Shown: positions 29,169-39,918 of the stretch, one piece after another
How positions within the stretch are numbered: position 1 is the first letter of the stretch
Layout: each line of letters starts with the position of its first letter
NCBI GenBank assembly: GCA_900316795.1
Contig: ONEF01000008.1
Span: forward strand, 47,853-111,852
DNA length: 64,000 nucleotides
Direction: 5' to 3'
Source of the DNA: an uncultured Bacteroidales bacterium
Lineage (GTDB): Bacteria > Bacteroidota > Bacteroidia > Bacteroidales > UBA932
Program-made: the position numbers and the translations under genes
Notes under the pieces: generated by a model
Seen by the model: the letters and a program-made list of their open reading frames with translations, nothing else
Databases searched by the model: none
Told to the model about the DNA's origin: nothing

Positions 29169-29175
29169 TATTTAT

Positions 29176-30666
29176 ATGCCGGACAACCTTAAGCAAAAGG
29201 CGATTAGCGGAGCGAGGTGGGGTTTTATCGAGAACCTCTCCTCGCTTGCCGTTACTTTTGTGGTTGCCCTGATTCTCCAGAGGTGGTTCCTGTCTCCTCA
29301 CGAATTCGGGCTGATAGGCCATCTTGCTATTTTTATCGCGATATCCATTTCCTTCATAGACAACGGATTCTCGGCTGCACTGATCAAAAAGCCAGAGCCT
29401 TCACGGGAAGATCTCTCGACAACCTTCCTTACGAACTTTTTCATAAGCCTTGTCTGCTTCGGCATCCTTCAGCTGGCTGCTCCTTATGTGGCTTCATATT
29501 TCGGTGAGCCTCAGTTGGAGGACCTGCTCAGGATACTTTCCTTTGTCCTGATAATCAATGCGGTATCCATAATCCAGAGAGTCCTTCTGGTTAAAGCTGT
29601 GGATTTCAGGAGCCTTACGATTTGTTCCGTTACCGCCTCAGTGATAAGCGGAGTCGTTGGCATCTGGCTGGCCTTCGGCGGATATGGCGTCTGGAGCCTT
29701 GTCGGACAGCAGCTTTCCCGTCAGCTGGTCAATACCATAATGCTTTGGATTGTAGGTACCTGGAGGCCGAGCCTCAAGTTTTCCGGCAAGAGTTTCCGGG
29801 AACTTTTCTCCTACGGCAGCAACGTTCTTGTAACCGGACTCCTGGATACAATCTTCAAGAACATCTACTTCCCTGTAATCGGAAAGGGATTCGGCACTGA
29901 AACCCTCGGCCAGTACACCAGCTCCGAGAAATACAGCAACGTTACTTCCAACAACCTGTCCCAGGTAGTGCAGAGGGTAAGCTTCCCGGTTCTGAGCAAG
30001 GTTCAGGACGACGATGTCCGCCTAAAAAGAGTCTTCAGCACCATCCTGAAGGTGGTAATGGCTGTGTCTGTTCTTGTAAGTTTCTGCCTTTCAGCCCTAT
30101 CGTATCCGTTTATCGTGGGGCTGGTAGGTCAGACTTGGGCTCCTGCGGCCCACATACTTTCCATAATCTGCCTTGCGGGGGCTTTCTACCCTGCTCATTA
30201 TCTTTACCAGAACATCCTCCAGGTTAAGGGCAAGATGCGTCAGTACCTGGTTCTGGATATACTCAAGAAGGTCCTGATGGCAATCTCCATCGTTATCGGA
30301 ATCGTCCTCAAGGATCTGGACATTCTTCTGTGGGGAATGGTTGCCGCCTCTATACTGACCCTTGTAATCTACGCCCTGTATTCAGGCCGGGCAATAGGTT
30401 ATGGTCCGCTGGAGCAGCTGAAAGACCTGTTCCCGATGTTTATTATCTGCGTAATCATCTCGCTGATTGTGGGAATAGCCGCTATCGTCTTCAAATATAT
30501 CTGTTTCAGGAACAACTGGGACGATATGACCTGGACCAATCTCTCGTCCGTGGCCGCCGGCCTGCTGATCGGCGCCATCCTGATACTGGTTTTCTGGAAA
30601 TTCCTCCCGAAGAAGGAAACCCGGGAAATCAGGAACCTCCTCTCCGTCTGGAAAAAATCTGAATAG
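29176..30666 (+). CDS. Lipopolysaccharide / O-antigen flippase (Wzx-like)
   Basis: 496 residues with about 12-14 hydrophobic segments, the layout of the MATE/Wzx superfamily (polysaccharide transporter, PST type). It is expected to move undecaprenyl-linked glycan units across the inner membrane. The N-terminus LKQKAISGARWGFIENL and the loop PEPSREDLSTTFLTNF are typical of the WzxC/lipopolysaccharide biosynthesis group. It follows the transaldolase-family gene by 7 bases and its stop is 1 base from the glycosyltransferase start, which fits one operon. Confidence 0.9.
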   Translation: MPDNLKQKAISGARWGFIENLSSLAVTFVVALILQRWFLSPHEFGLIGHLAIFIAISISFIDNGFSAALIKKPEPSREDLSTTFLTNFFISLVCFGILQLAAPYVASYFGEPQLEDLLRILSFVLIINAVSIIQRVLLVKAVDFRSLTICSVTASVISGVVGIWLAFGGYGVWSLVGQQLSRQLVNTIMLWIVGTWRPSLKFSGKSFRELFSYGSNVLVTGLLDTIFKNIYFPVIGKGFGTETLGQYTSSEKYSNVTSNNLSQVVQRVSFPVLSKVQDDDVRLKRVFSTILKVVMAVSVLVSFCLSALSYPFIVGLVGQTWAPAAHILSIICLAGAFYPAHYLYQNILQVKGKMRQYLVLDILKKVLMAISIVIGIVLKDLDILLWGMVAASILTLVIYALYSGRAIGYGPLEQLKDLFPMFIICVIISLIVGIAAIVFKYICFRNNWDDMTWTNLSSVAAGLLIGAILILVFWKFLPKKETREIRNLLSVWKKSE

Positions 30667-30667
30667 A

Positions 30668-31828
30668 ATGGAAGCAGGAGCAAAGCAACACGAAATCGCC
30701 GTCATAATCACGGTCTTCAACAAGGAGAAGTTTCTCCGCGATGCCATAGAAAGCGTCTTGACCCAGCACCTTGGGGCTTCCGTAACCAACCCCACTACAG
30801 CCCAACATACTTCCTGCCAGAAGACTCTTTCAATAATCCTCTGCGATGACGGTTCAACTGACTCCAGCCGCCAGATCTGTGCAGACTACGCCGCCAAGTA
30901 TCATTCAGGCTCAGACAATGATTCAGCGCCGTTAAAGATTGTTTTTGACATAACAGATGGAGTGCACAGGGGAGTTTCCGGCAACTTCCTCCATTGCCTG
31001 GAGTTTGCACTTTCTTTAAACGTGCGGTATGTCAGCCAGTTGGATAGCGATGACATACTTGCGGATCCATACTTTCTGCTGAGGCAGACATCCTTCCTGG
31101 ATTCCCATCCGGAAGCTCAGGCAGCCTGCAGCGGATTCTTCCTGATAGATGAGAAAGACACTTTGGAGACAGTCCGCGGGAAATTCCACTCCAGTCCCCT
31201 TTGCAATAAATCATCTGTCACCCAAGATACTACTGCCAATGTAAACAGTAAGACAATATCTTACACTTCTACTGAGGAATCATCCCAGAACTCAGTTCAT
31301 GGAATATACAGGGATCTGAAGATCACTCCGGAGACCCTTCTTACAAAGAATAACACGTTGGTTGCCGGAGGAGTGACCTATCGGACAGAGCATCTTAGGG
31401 TATATCTTAATACATTCGCCTCCAGGGAAGATGCTACGCAAGATCTTCCGCTTTGGCTTTTCCTATCACAATGTGGAAGTTTCTGGGGGACTGACACTCA
31501 GTCTATTGCCTATCGTAATCTTGCGGAGAGCGTCAGCCGCTCGGAAGACCTGGAAACGCAGTTACGGTTCCAGCAGGAATCTCTGGACACCCGCCTCCGC
31601 TTCACAGGCTTCTTGAAACAGAACCATCCTCAAAGCTCTCTAAAACGTATCGATAAGCTTGAGGATAAGGCTAAGTTGCTCTATGAGAAGAAGATGCTGC
31701 GCCATTACGCCAAGCTCTCGCCAAAAGAATATCCCGCTCAACTGAAGAAGTCGCTGAAAAAGAGTCCGTCCCTGATATTCAGTAAAGACATCTGGCGCTC
31801 TATAGGCGTTTACCTGAAAAACCGCTAG
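30668..31828 (+). CDS. Glycosyltransferase family 2
   Basis: 386 residues. The N-terminal ~150 residues are a GT-A fold: IAVIITVFNKEKFLRDAIES, IILCDDGSTDSS and the DxD-type segment QLDSDDILADPY. The C-terminal part holds a long Ser/Thr/Asn-rich stretch (~residues 180-215) that looks like a loop expansion, then helical sequence. The donor sugar is unknown; with the rhamnose genes next door a rhamnosyltransferase role is possible but is inference. The gene starts 1 base after the flippase stop and ends in CTAG, which also holds the stop codon of the convergent gene. Confidence 0.88.
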   Translation: MEAGAKQHEIAVIITVFNKEKFLRDAIESVLTQHLGASVTNPTTAQHTSCQKTLSIILCDDGSTDSSRQICADYAAKYHSGSDNDSAPLKIVFDITDGVHRGVSGNFLHCLEFALSLNVRYVSQLDSDDILADPYFLLRQTSFLDSHPEAQAACSGFFLIDEKDTLETVRGKFHSSPLCNKSSVTQDTTANVNSKTISYTSTEESSQNSVHGIYRDLKITPETLLTKNNTLVAGGVTYRTEHLRVYLNTFASREDATQDLPLWLFLSQCGSFWGTDTQSIAYRNLAESVSRSEDLETQLRFQQESLDTRLRFTGFLKQNHPQSSLKRIDKLEDKAKLLYEKKMLRHYAKLSPKEYPAQLKKSLKKSPSLIFSKDIWRSIGVYLKNR

Positions 31829-32727
31829 ATACCATCACCGAATAGGAAAACCCACTTCCGGCTTCCCTGGTTTTGTATTGTAGTATAAGACTCAGCTTCC
31901 TTGTCTGTAAGCCGGGTTTTCAGGGCGGCCCATTGCCGTGGGTTGATTCTCTTCCACGTTTTGGGGTCTATGCGGTAGGTGACGGGAGGAATGTTGCCAG
32001 TTAGTTTGAAACCGAGTTTGCGGTAGGCGTCTCCGCTGCTCCATTCGTTGTCCGAATAACTCATAACCTCAATCGTTCCGTGAGCTTGAGGTTTTACGCT
32101 GGTGCTTTCAGCGTTAGGAGAGCTGTGCTTATCGATATCGCTGAGGAATTGGTTCAGGACTTTTCCCATTCCGCCGGCGATTCTCACGTCTGGAAGGCTT
32201 GCGTAGCGTGTCCACTCATAGGCCAGGTTGTTTTTGGTGTCTTTCTCCGCGGGCAGATAGGTTTTCATGAACTGGGCTGCGGCGACAATATCTCCCTTGT
32301 ATATAAGCAGATAGTCTTTCTGTCCTTTTAGGTATCCGTATGTGTGGAAGGCGTCAAGGAACTTCTGCACCTTGGCTGGGAAGGCTTCAGGAGTAATGCC
32401 ATAGTCTTTGCAGTTGTTTACTGAGACCACGCTGCAGAGCCTTCCATGCAGCCTTCGGAAGATTCCAAGGCGGGAAAGCAACCTCTGGGTGGTTGCGGTC
32501 TTTGAGCTTTTCCACCGGTCTTCGTACAACCAGAACGTTTCATAACCGGCATGATGACGCTCATCGGCATTTAAGCCGGGTTGCTCCGGGGCCGGCAGCG
32601 GAACCAGAACCAACCGCAGTCCTTTGGAAGGAAAAAATATGGAATTTCCGTCAATGTAATAGGGGATACCGTTGATGTTCAACACATCAAGCACTTCCTT
32701 GCCGAAAGACGGAAATAAAATTTGCAT
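31825..32727 (-). CDS. Uncharacterised protein with acetyltransferase-like C-terminal half
   Basis: 300 residues, family not firmly recognised. The C-terminal ~140 residues contain VRIAGGMGKVLNQFL, EVMSYSDNEWSSGDAYRKLGFK and a following Y-R-I-D-P segment. I recall this pattern from uncharacterised GNAT-like domains of phage and bacterial proteins, where G-x-G is followed by Y-x-K-L-G-F. The N-terminal half has HHAGYETFWLYEDRWKS and ISVNNC-like segments. It may be a phage-derived gene. Its start codon abuts the -33 box of the divergent tRNA-Lys promoter. Its stop overlaps that of the glycosyltransferase within CTAG. Confidence 0.7.
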   Translation of the reverse strand: MQILFPSFGKEVLDVLNINGIPYYIDGNSIFFPSKGLRLVLVPLPAPEQPGLNADERHHAGYETFWLYEDRWKSSKTATTQRLLSRLGIFRRLHGRLCSVVSVNNCKDYGITPEAFPAKVQKFLDAFHTYGYLKGQKDYLLIYKGDIVAAAQFMKTYLPAEKDTKNNLAYEWTRYASLPDVRIAGGMGKVLNQFLSDIDKHSSPNAESTSVKPQAHGTIEVMSYSDNEWSSGDAYRKLGFKLTGNIPPVTYRIDPKTWKRINPRQWAALKTRLTDKEAESYTTIQNQGSRKWVFLFGDGI

Positions 32728-32752
32728 AAGAAAATTTTAATCTATACTTTTG
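32721..32752 (+). promoter_or_regulatory. Promoter of tRNA-Lys
   Basis: TTTG (32721-32724), 20 bases, TACTTTTG (32745-32752) fits TTTG-N20-TAnnTTTG. The -33 box lies inside the first codons of the minus-strand gene starting at 32727, so the two genes overlap in their control DNA. Confidence 0.8.
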
Positions 32753-32766
32753 CAACCCAATACGGA

Positions 32767-32839
32767 GATCCGCTAGCTCAGTTGGTAGAGCACAACACTT
32801 TTAATGTTGGGGTCTCGGGTTCGAGCCCCGAGCGGGTCA
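32767..32839 (+). tRNA. tRNA-Lys (anticodon TTT)
   Basis: Acceptor gatccgc (32767-32773) pairs with gcgggtc (32832-32838), with one U-G pair. The anticodon stem caaca/tgttg encloses cttttaa, giving TTT. The T arm is ctcgggttcgagccccgag. CCA is not encoded. Confidence 0.96.
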
Positions 32840-32842
32840 CAG

Positions 32843-32875
32843 AAAGAGGTCAGGTGTTTGCCGGCCTCTTTTTGT
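32843..32875 (+). terminator. Terminator of tRNA-Lys
   Basis: A 9-bp stem (aaagaggtc 32843-32851, ggcctcttt 32863-32871, one wobble) is followed by a short T-run. It starts 4 bases after the tRNA. Confidence 0.75.
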
Positions 32876-32919
32876 TTCTCTATCTCACTGTGGTCTTTGT
32901 TTCTCAGTTTTGTGTTGTC

Positions 32920-33031
32920 GTAAGCTTAGCTGTCAGTTTATGTGTTATTTATCTCTGCTTTGTAAGCTTAGCTGTTTGGTTTTGTGTAGTTCATCTTTGC
33001 TTTGTAGGCTTTGCTGCCCGGTTCAGTGGGC
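32920..33031 (+). repeat. 42-bp degenerate tandem repeat
   Basis: Copies begin at 32920, 32962 and 33004, exactly 42 bases apart, each opening with gtaagcttagctg or gtaggctttgctg. About 2.6 copies are present and they diverge at many positions. The unit length is a multiple of three, and one frame repeats a 14-residue hydrophobic pattern (VSLAV..CVV.LCF), but there is no start signal. The remaining gap to clpC (33032-33198) holds nothing else I recognise. Confidence 0.75.
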
Positions 33032-33198
33032 TTTTTCGTAGCCTTTCCTTCTTCTGGACTGCAATATACCAAAAAAGCCTCTTTTGCATTCTCTGTTTCT
33101 TGACAATTCTCGTGAAAATTGGTATATTGTCCCGATTTTGCAGGCAAGTGGCGATTGGACTTTAGTAACTGACAGTAATAACCATCAACCTCAACGAT

Positions 33199-35895
33199 AT
33201 GCAAATTGAGATTCCTGAAATCCTGAATGCTATAATAGCTTATTCCAAGGAGGAGGCTATAAGGCTGGGTAGTTATGTGCTTACTACAGACCATCTTGTG
33301 CTTGGTATGATCAGGCATTCTGACAATGCCGCCATAACCAGGCTGCTGGAGCTGGGCATAGATATCCCGGATATGAAGAAGTCTATAGAAGACGCCATTG
33401 GGAAAGGTGAACCGGTTCCGGAGAGCAAAGCAGACGAGATAGCTCTTTCTTCTGCTAGTAGCAATGCTCTGAAAATCATGTACCTGGAGGCTCGTAGCAT
33501 GCGGGCTGCCACTCCTGGAAGCCTGCACTTGCTGCTGGCTATCATGAGGACACGTTCCAGTGCGGCCATAGATTACCTGAACATTCAGGGTATCCATTAT
33601 GCCACGGTGAAGAATTTGGGGAACGATGACTATGCTGGACCTATGCAGGGCGGAGGTGGCGCAGGGAACGGCGGCTACAGCGCATCTGGCCAGGGAGGCT
33701 ACGGCGGAGGCAGCGGAATTGGGTCTGATAACGAAAGTGGCGGAGATCTTTTCTCAGCGAATGAACTTGGTGGAAGCGGTTCTGGCTATGGGGGCTCCGG
33801 GCAAGGAAATGCAGGTGGTGGTAATATTGGCGGTTCAGGACACGCGGGAGGCGGTAATGGACAGGATGGCTATGGGGCCGGAGATGGAACGGATCAAGGT
33901 GGCGTCGGTGCCGCTGGTGGACCTGCAGTTTCCGGGCAGAGGTCACAGTCCAGGACTCCGGTTCTGGACAGCTTCGGCTTTGACCTTACGAAGGCTGCCG
34001 CGGCGGAAGAGTTGGATCCTGTGGTTGCCAGGGACAAGGAAATTGAACGAGTGGCCCAGATCCTGGGGAGGAGGAAGAAGAACAATCCTATACTAATCGG
34101 CGAACCAGGTGTCGGAAAAAGTGCCATAGCTGAAGGACTGGCCAACAAGATAGCCCACAGGGAAGTTCCTTACTCCCTGGCAGACAAGAGGATAATTTCT
34201 CTGGACATCGGCAGCATAGTTGCCGGGACAAAGTACAGGGGGCAGTTCGAGGAGAGGATGAAGGCAATCCTCAATGAACTCAAGAAGAACGATGATGTGA
34301 TTTTGTTCATCGATGAGCTTCATACCCTTGTAGGAGCGGGTGGTGCTTCAGGGAGCCTGGATGCGGCCAATATGCTGAAGCCTGCCCTGGCTCGTGGGGA
34401 TATCCAGTGCATCGGAGCAACTACTCTGGACGAGTTCCGCGAGGTGATTGAGAAAGACGGGGCTTTGGAGAGGCGTTTCCAGAAGGTGATGGTGGAACCA
34501 ACCACCTTTGACCAGACGCTGCTCATCCTTCAGAACATAAAGGGCAAGTATGAGTCTCATCATAACGTTACCTATACGGAGGATGCTCTTAGAAGCTGCA
34601 TATCGCTGAGCCAGAGGTATATATCAGACAGATGCCTTCCGGACAAGGCAGTGGATATAATGGATGAGGCCGGCAGCCGCGCCCATATAAAGAACTTGAA
34701 GGTGCCGAAGGCCATAACGGATCTTGAAAGCAGTGTTTCCGTGCTCCAGAACGAAAAGAGCAAGGCCATCCGGGAAAAGGATTTCAAGCAGGCTTCAATG
34801 CTCCGGGATGCCCTCAAGACCAAGGAGGAAGAACTGGACAACGCCCGTAAGAAGTGGAGGGCCAAGATGGAAGGCAACCCTGTCACGGTTGACAAGGAGG
34901 ACATAGAAGCCGTGCTTAGCATGACTACCAAGATTCCTATACAGAAACTGGCCCAGAGCGAGAGCAACCGTTTGCTGAACATGAGCAAGACTCTAAAGGA
35001 GAGTGTTATAGGGCAAGATGACGCCATAGACAAGGTTACACGCGCCATTCTCCGCAACCGTGCCGGGCTGAAGGATCCGGGAAAACCTATCGGAACGTTC
35101 TTGTTCCTGGGGCCTACCGGCGTGGGCAAGACGCAGTTGGCCAAGGTTCTGGCGCGCAACCTTTTTGATACTGAAGATTCCCTGATCCGAATAGACATGA
35201 GCGAATTCATGGAGAAGTTCTCCGTGAGCCGCCTGATTGGCGCGCCTCCTGGCTATATCGGTTACAACGAGGGCGGGGAACTGTCAGAGAAAGTGCGCCG
35301 CAAGCCTTACAGCGTAGTGCTTCTGGACGAGATAGAGAAAGCCCATCCGGATATATTCAACCTGCTGCTCCAGGTTCTGGATGAGGGAAGGCTTACTGAC
35401 AGCAACGGGCGTAACATAGACTTCCGCAACACCATACTCATCCTGACTTCCAATATCGGGACCAAGGAACTCAAGGACTTCGGTCAAGGCGTGGGATATG
35501 CCACCCAGACCAAGCTGGATGTGGTTTCCAAGAACAAGAGCATCATAGACAAGGCTCTCAAGAACCACTTCTCCCCAGAGTTCCTCAACCGCCTGGACAA
35601 GCAGATTCTTTTCAATCCGCTGACCAAGGAGGATATAGAGAAGATCATAGACATAGAACTCAAGGGGCTTTTCCAGAGAGTGGAGCAGATTGGCTACAAG
35701 CTCAAGATTACATCTGCAGCCAAGAAGTACGTGGCGGAAGAAGGCTATGACCCGCAGTACGGAGCGCGCCCGCTCAAGAGGGCCATCCAGAAACTGGTTG
35801 AGGATCCTGTTTCAGAGGCTATAATTTCCAAGAAAGTGGCCCCTGGAGACACAATAGAACTCATATTTGCGGACGGGCAGATATCAGTGAAGTAA
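33199..35895 (+). CDS. clpC: ClpC-type AAA+ ATPase with long Gly-rich linker
   Basis: 898 residues. Order of domains: the Clp N-terminal repeat domain (~1-145); a very Gly-rich linker (~149-250, runs of GGS, GGY and GNGG); AAA+ module 1 with GEPGVGKS near residue 301 and [10 protein letters not shown]; a UvrB/C-like coiled-coil segment (~515-555, [16 protein letters not shown]); AAA+ module 2 with GPTGVGKT near residue 638 and [13 protein letters not shown]. ClpC unfolds proteins for ClpP, normally with an adaptor. The linker is much longer than in typical ClpC (~850 residues in total). It lies upstream of gyrA, which has its own promoter. Confidence 0.95.
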   Translation: MQIEIPEILNAIIAYSKEEAIRLGSYVLTTDHLVLGMIRHSDNAAITRLLELGIDIPDMKKSIEDAIGKGEPVPESKADEIALSSASSNALKIMYLEARSMRAATPGSLHLLLAIMRTRSSAAIDYLNIQGIHYATVKNLGNDDYAGPMQGGGGAGNGGYSASGQGGYGGGSGIGSDNESGGDLFSANELGGSGSGYGGSGQGNAGGGNIGGSGHAGGGNGQDGYGAGDGTDQGGVGAAGGPAVSGQRSQSRTPVLDSFGFDLTKAAAAEELDPVVARDKEIERVAQILGRRKKNNPILIGEPGVGKSAIAEGLANKIAHREVPYSLADKRIISLDIGSIVAGTKYRGQFEERMKAILNELKKNDDVILFIDELHTLVGAGGASGSLDAANMLKPALARGDIQCIGATTLDEFREVIEKDGALERRFQKVMVEPTTFDQTLLILQNIKGKYESHHNVTYTEDALRSCISLSQRYISDRCLPDKAVDIMDEAGSRAHIKNLKVPKAITDLESSVSVLQNEKSKAIREKDFKQASMLRDALKTKEEELDNARKKWRAKMEGNPVTVDKEDIEAVLSMTTKIPIQKLAQSESNRLLNMSKTLKESVIGQDDAIDKVTRAILRNRAGLKDPGKPIGTFLFLGPTGVGKTQLAKVLARNLFDTEDSLIRIDMSEFMEKFSVSRLIGAPPGYIGYNEGGELSEKVRRKPYSVVLLDEIEKAHPDIFNLLLQVLDEGRLTDSNGRNIDFRNTILILTSNIGTKELKDFGQGVGYATQTKLDVVSKNKSIIDKALKNHFSPEFLNRLDKQILFNPLTKEDIEKIIDIELKGLFQRVEQIGYKLKITSAAKKYVAEEGYDPQYGARPLKRAIQKLVEDPVSEAIISKKVAPGDTIELIFADGQISVK

Positions 35896-35941
35896 CTCTG
35901 CCTGAAATCCGCGCGAAGAGGACGATTTTACTGGAATAAAG

Positions 35942-35973
35942 TTTGGATATTTTGGCCTTTATTTGTAAATTTG
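35942..35973 (+). promoter_or_regulatory. Promoter of gyrA
   Basis: TTTG (35942-35945), 20 bases, TAAATTTG (35966-35973). Start expected near 35980, which leaves ~18 bases of leader with an AGAGGA ribosome-binding site before the ATG at 35998. Confidence 0.75.
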
Positions 35974-35997
35974 AAGGTTAAAACTAAAGAGGAATAA

Positions 35998-38577
35998 ATG
36001 GACGAGAACAAGGATTTGAACGGCACTGCAGTGCCAGAAGGGGGTGACGGCTACAATCACGGCATTATTCAGAGGGTAAACATTGAGGAGCAGATGAAAT
36101 CTGCCTACATTGATTATTCCATGAGTGTGATCGTGTCCCGTGCACTCCCGGATGTAAGAGACGGTCTGAAGCCTGTACACCGCAGGATTCTATACGATAT
36201 GGGCAAGGAGCTCAACATTACCTCAGCCGGCCAGACCAAGAAGTCTGCCAGGGTTGTGGGTGATGTGCTCGGTAAGTTCCACCCTCACGGTGACTCAAGC
36301 GTTTATGACGCCATGGTGCGTCTGGCCCAGCCTTGGAACATGAGATACACTCTCGTGTTCGGACAGGGAAACTTTGGTTCAGTTGGAGGAGACCCTCCTG
36401 CTGCTCAGCGATATACGGAAGTCAAGCTCACTCCTTACGGGGAAGAGGTTCTGAAAGACCTAGAGAAGGATACGGTAGATTTTGTACCCAACTTTGACGG
36501 AGAGCACATGGAGCCGACAGTCCTGCCGGCCAAGCTTCCGCTTCTGCTTCTCAACGGAACCAACGGTATTGCCGTTGGTATGGCTACGATGATGCCTCCT
36601 CACAACCTGAACGAGGTGTGTGACGGCATCATAGCCTATATAGACAACCCTGACATAGACATTGATGGCCTGATGCAATACATCAAGGGTCCGGATTTCC
36701 CTACGGGAGGCACTATTATGGGCCTTCAGGGTATCAAGGACGCTTATAATACCGGTAAGGGCCGTATAATCATCCGCGGTACCACAGACATTGAAGTCAA
36801 CGAAAAGAGCGGCCGTGAGACCATCGTCATCAAGGAAATACCTTACATGGTCAACAAGAACGAGCTTCTCAAACAGATATCCCAGCTTGTTGAAAGCAAG
36901 AAGCTTGAAGACATCGTTTACATCAACGATGAGAGTGACCGCCGTTCCGGAATGCGCCTTGTGGTCAAGCTCAAGGTTGGAGCGGTAAGCCAGGTGGTCC
37001 TGAACAACTTGTTCAAGCACACCGAGCTCCAGAGCAGTTTTGCCGTAAACAACGTTGCGCTGGTTGACGGAAGGCCAAGGCAGCTTACCCTCAAGGACCT
37101 CATCAAATACTATGTACGCCACAGGCATGAGGTTGTGGTTCGCCGCCTGAAGTTTGACCTGAAGAAGGCTCAGGACCGCGCCCATATCCTTGAAGGCCTG
37201 ATCAAGGCTCTTGACCATGTGGACGAGGTTATCAGGATTATCCGCGAGTCAGACACCGTGGAGGAGGCTAAATCCACACTTTGTTCAAGGTTCGATCTTA
37301 CTGAAATCCAGGCAGCTGCCATCGTGGAGATCCGTCTCCGCCAGCTGGCCAGGATGGAGAAGAAGAAGCTCGAGGATGAACTTGCAGAGCTGAAGGCTCT
37401 CATCGATAAGATAAACACTATCCTCGGCGATGTCAACCTTCAGATGGGCATCATCAAGGATGAGTTGGAGGAAGTCAAGAAGAAGTTCGGAGACGAGCGC
37501 AAGACCGAAATCCGTCCGGACGAGAGCGAGTTCAACTACGAGGACATCATCGCTGATGACGATATGGTAATCACCATATCCAGAATGGGTTACATCAAGC
37601 GTACTCCTCTTGCCGAATACCGCCTGCAGCATCGCGGAGGAAAGGGGAGCAAAGGTAGCGCCACCCGAGATGAAGACTTCATTGAGCATATCTATGTAGC
37701 CAACATGCACTCTACGATGCTTTTCTTTACCAATACCGGCAAGTGTTTCTGGCTCAAGGTTTACCAGATTCCGGAAGGCAGCAAGACAAATAAAGGCAGG
37801 GCTATACAGAACGTACTCAGCATAGCTCAGGGGGAAAGCGTATGCGCATATCTTAACGTGCCTACTCTCAAGGATGAAGACTACATCAACAACCACTATA
37901 TTGTTCTGGCCACCAAGAAGGGAATTGTAAAGAAGACAACTCTCGAGGCTTACTCCCGTCCTAGAGCCAATGGTGTCATAGCCGTGAATGTCAGGGAAGG
38001 TGACGAGCTTCTGGAGGCCATCCTTACAGACGGCAAGAGCCAGATAATGCTTGCGGCCAAGGAAGGCAAGTGCGTAAGGTTCGATGAATCAGGCGTAAGG
38101 GCCATCGGAAGAACCGGAACAGGAGTACGCGGAATTGAAATAGAAGACGGAAATGAGGTTGTCGGTATGATTTGTGTAAATGCAGAAGACAAGGAACACA
38201 CCATTCTTGTAGTCAGCGAGCACGGATACGGCAAGCGCAGCCCTCTCGATGACTACAGGATTACCAGCAGAGGATGCAAGGGTGTGAAGACCATCAACAT
38301 AACTGACAAGACCGGAAAACTGATAGGCCTGAAGTCCGTCTCCGACGACAACGACCTTATGATAATCAACCGTTCCGGCATTGTCATCAGGGTTGATGCA
38401 GCATCCATAAAGGAAGCCGGAAGGGCGACACAGGGTGTAAAGCTCATCAACATCAAGGACACTGACAGCATAGCAGCCATCTGCGTGGTTCCTAAGAGTG
38501 AAGACCTGAAGGCTGCTGAAGCCGCCGAGAATGAAGAAGACACTGTTAATACAGATACACAAGAACAAACAAACTAA
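35998..38577 (+). CDS. gyrA: DNA gyrase subunit A
   Basis: 859 residues. The breakage-reunion domain has the catalytic Tyr139 in AAQRYTE, where most bacteria have AAMRYTE. The quinolone-resistance region reads [14 protein letters not shown]: the positions matching E. coli Ser83 and Asp87 are Ser100 and Asp104, both wild type. The C-terminal beta-pinwheel has QHRGGKG as the GyrA box and repeats such as RTGTGVRGI. GyrA with GyrB introduces negative supercoils. The acidic tail ([15 protein letters not shown]) is usual for the C-terminus. A TPR gene begins 13 bases downstream and is probably on the same transcript. Confidence 0.97.
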   Translation: MDENKDLNGTAVPEGGDGYNHGIIQRVNIEEQMKSAYIDYSMSVIVSRALPDVRDGLKPVHRRILYDMGKELNITSAGQTKKSARVVGDVLGKFHPHGDSSVYDAMVRLAQPWNMRYTLVFGQGNFGSVGGDPPAAQRYTEVKLTPYGEEVLKDLEKDTVDFVPNFDGEHMEPTVLPAKLPLLLLNGTNGIAVGMATMMPPHNLNEVCDGIIAYIDNPDIDIDGLMQYIKGPDFPTGGTIMGLQGIKDAYNTGKGRIIIRGTTDIEVNEKSGRETIVIKEIPYMVNKNELLKQISQLVESKKLEDIVYINDESDRRSGMRLVVKLKVGAVSQVVLNNLFKHTELQSSFAVNNVALVDGRPRQLTLKDLIKYYVRHRHEVVVRRLKFDLKKAQDRAHILEGLIKALDHVDEVIRIIRESDTVEEAKSTLCSRFDLTEIQAAAIVEIRLRQLARMEKKKLEDELAELKALIDKINTILGDVNLQMGIIKDELEEVKKKFGDERKTEIRPDESEFNYEDIIADDDMVITISRMGYIKRTPLAEYRLQHRGGKGSKGSATRDEDFIEHIYVANMHSTMLFFTNTGKCFWLKVYQIPEGSKTNKGRAIQNVLSIAQGESVCAYLNVPTLKDEDYINNHYIVLATKKGIVKKTTLEAYSRPRANGVIAVNVREGDELLEAILTDGKSQIMLAAKEGKCVRFDESGVRAIGRTGTGVRGIEIEDGNEVVGMICVNAEDKEHTILVVSEHGYGKRSPLDDYRITSRGCKGVKTINITDKTGKLIGLKSVSDDNDLMIINRSGIVIRVDAASIKEAGRATQGVKLINIKDTDSIAAICVVPKSEDLKAAEAAENEEDTVNTDTQEQTN

Positions 38578-38590
38578 ATAATTAAGCGAT

Positions 38591-39907
38591 ATGAAAAGAT
38601 TTTTTATCACTTTAGCAGCTTTGATGATGATTGTTCCTGCAATCAATGCGCAGAAATCAAACACCGCCAAAGCTTTGAAGGAACTCGCCAAGGCTCAGGA
38701 GAACCTGAACAAGAAGAACGATGCTTCTGCTTGGCTTAAATACGGAACAGCTCTTCTGTATGCTTACGAGGCTCCTGTTGACGGCCTTTCAACCGGAATG
38801 GATGCCAACAATGTTGCCATCATGACCAAGGGTCATATCCGTCTCAGCAGCGAGCAGACTGAGATTAACGGAAAGCAGTATGTGGTTAACAAGTATTCTG
38901 ACAAGGAACTCTATATGGCTCCTAACGGAACACTTTCCGCATACAAGATCATCAAGTCTCCTATCGAGGGTGAAGATGCTTTGGCAAAGAGCCTTGAGGC
39001 CTTCCAGAAGGCAAAGGAAATGGGAGCTTCTGTAAAGGATCTTGCTCCAATCATGCAGTCCCTGGCAAGAAGGCATTGGTCAAACGCCATCAGCGCCTAC
39101 AACCTCGGAGACTACAAAGAAGCTTCATCCAGCTTTGAGAAGTGCTATGACATCACTGCTGATCCTGTTGTAAACCAGATAGATACAAACGCTATCATCT
39201 ATGCTGGTATATCTTCTGTTCTCGGAAAGGATCCTCAGAGAGCCATCAGCATCTTTGAGAAAGTACGTCAGATTCCTGGCGCAGCAGACGGAGACATCTA
39301 CGCAAACCTTGCAGACAGCTACAAGATGACTGGTGATACTGCAAAGTGCAAGGCCGTTTTGGCTGAGGGCTTTGAGAAGTTCCCTACAAACCAGGGCGTT
39401 CTGGTTTCCCTCATCAACGTTTATCTTGAGACAAACGACGATCCTCAGAAGATCATCTCAGTTATTCACAAGGCACAGGAGAACGAGCCTACAAACGCTT
39501 CTCTGGTTTACGCAGAGGGTAACCTCCACCGTAATATGAAGGATTACCAGAAGGCAATCGAGCTTTACCGCAAGGCTGCCGAGCTGGATCCTAAGTATGT
39601 GTACGCTCCATTCAACGAGGGTGACACTTACTACCAGATGGCTCTGGATATCCAGGACAAGGCTTCTGCTGAACCGGATGACGCCAAGTACAACGAACTC
39701 GCAGCTCAGCTCAACGACTGTCTGAAGAAGGCCATCGAGCCATTCGAGAGAGCTTTCTCCATCACAGATGACATTGAGATCAAGAAGGGTTGCGCCGAGT
39801 ACCTGAAGCAGATCTTCTTCCGTTTCCGCGATGAGGATCCTCAGTATCAGGCAAACTACGACAAGTACAAGAAGTTCTCAGATGAAGCCTCAGCTCCTGC
39901 AGAATAA
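38591..39907 (+). CDS. Secreted tetratricopeptide-repeat protein
   Basis: 438 residues. The N-terminus MKRFFITLAALMMIVPAINAQ is a standard signal peptide, so it is probably periplasmic. The rest is helical, with several TPR-like units: around residues 150-190 (ALAR...AYNLGDYKEASSSFEKCY), 205-285 and 300-335 (EGNLHRNMKDYQKAIELYRKAAELDP). TPRs mediate protein-protein contacts; the partner is unknown. In Bacteroidota a TPR gene directly after gyrA is a recurring arrangement as I recall. It is 13 bases after gyrA and followed by a strong terminator. Confidence 0.88.
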   Translation: MKRFFITLAALMMIVPAINAQKSNTAKALKELAKAQENLNKKNDASAWLKYGTALLYAYEAPVDGLSTGMDANNVAIMTKGHIRLSSEQTEINGKQYVVNKYSDKELYMAPNGTLSAYKIIKSPIEGEDALAKSLEAFQKAKEMGASVKDLAPIMQSLARRHWSNAISAYNLGDYKEASSSFEKCYDITADPVVNQIDTNAIIYAGISSVLGKDPQRAISIFEKVRQIPGAADGDIYANLADSYKMTGDTAKCKAVLAEGFEKFPTNQGVLVSLINVYLETNDDPQKIISVIHKAQENEPTNASLVYAEGNLHRNMKDYQKAIELYRKAAELDPKYVYAPFNEGDTYYQMALDIQDKASAEPDDAKYNELAAQLNDCLKKAIEPFERAFSITDDIEIKKGCAEYLKQIFFRFRDEDPQYQANYDKYKKFSDEASAPAE

Positions 39908-39918
39908 CCGTTGACTTT

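Noticed and set aside
32968..33597. 209-codon minus-strand frame over the start of clpC
   Set aside because: It overlaps the ClpC N-terminal domain and the 42-bp repeat; no recognisable protein.
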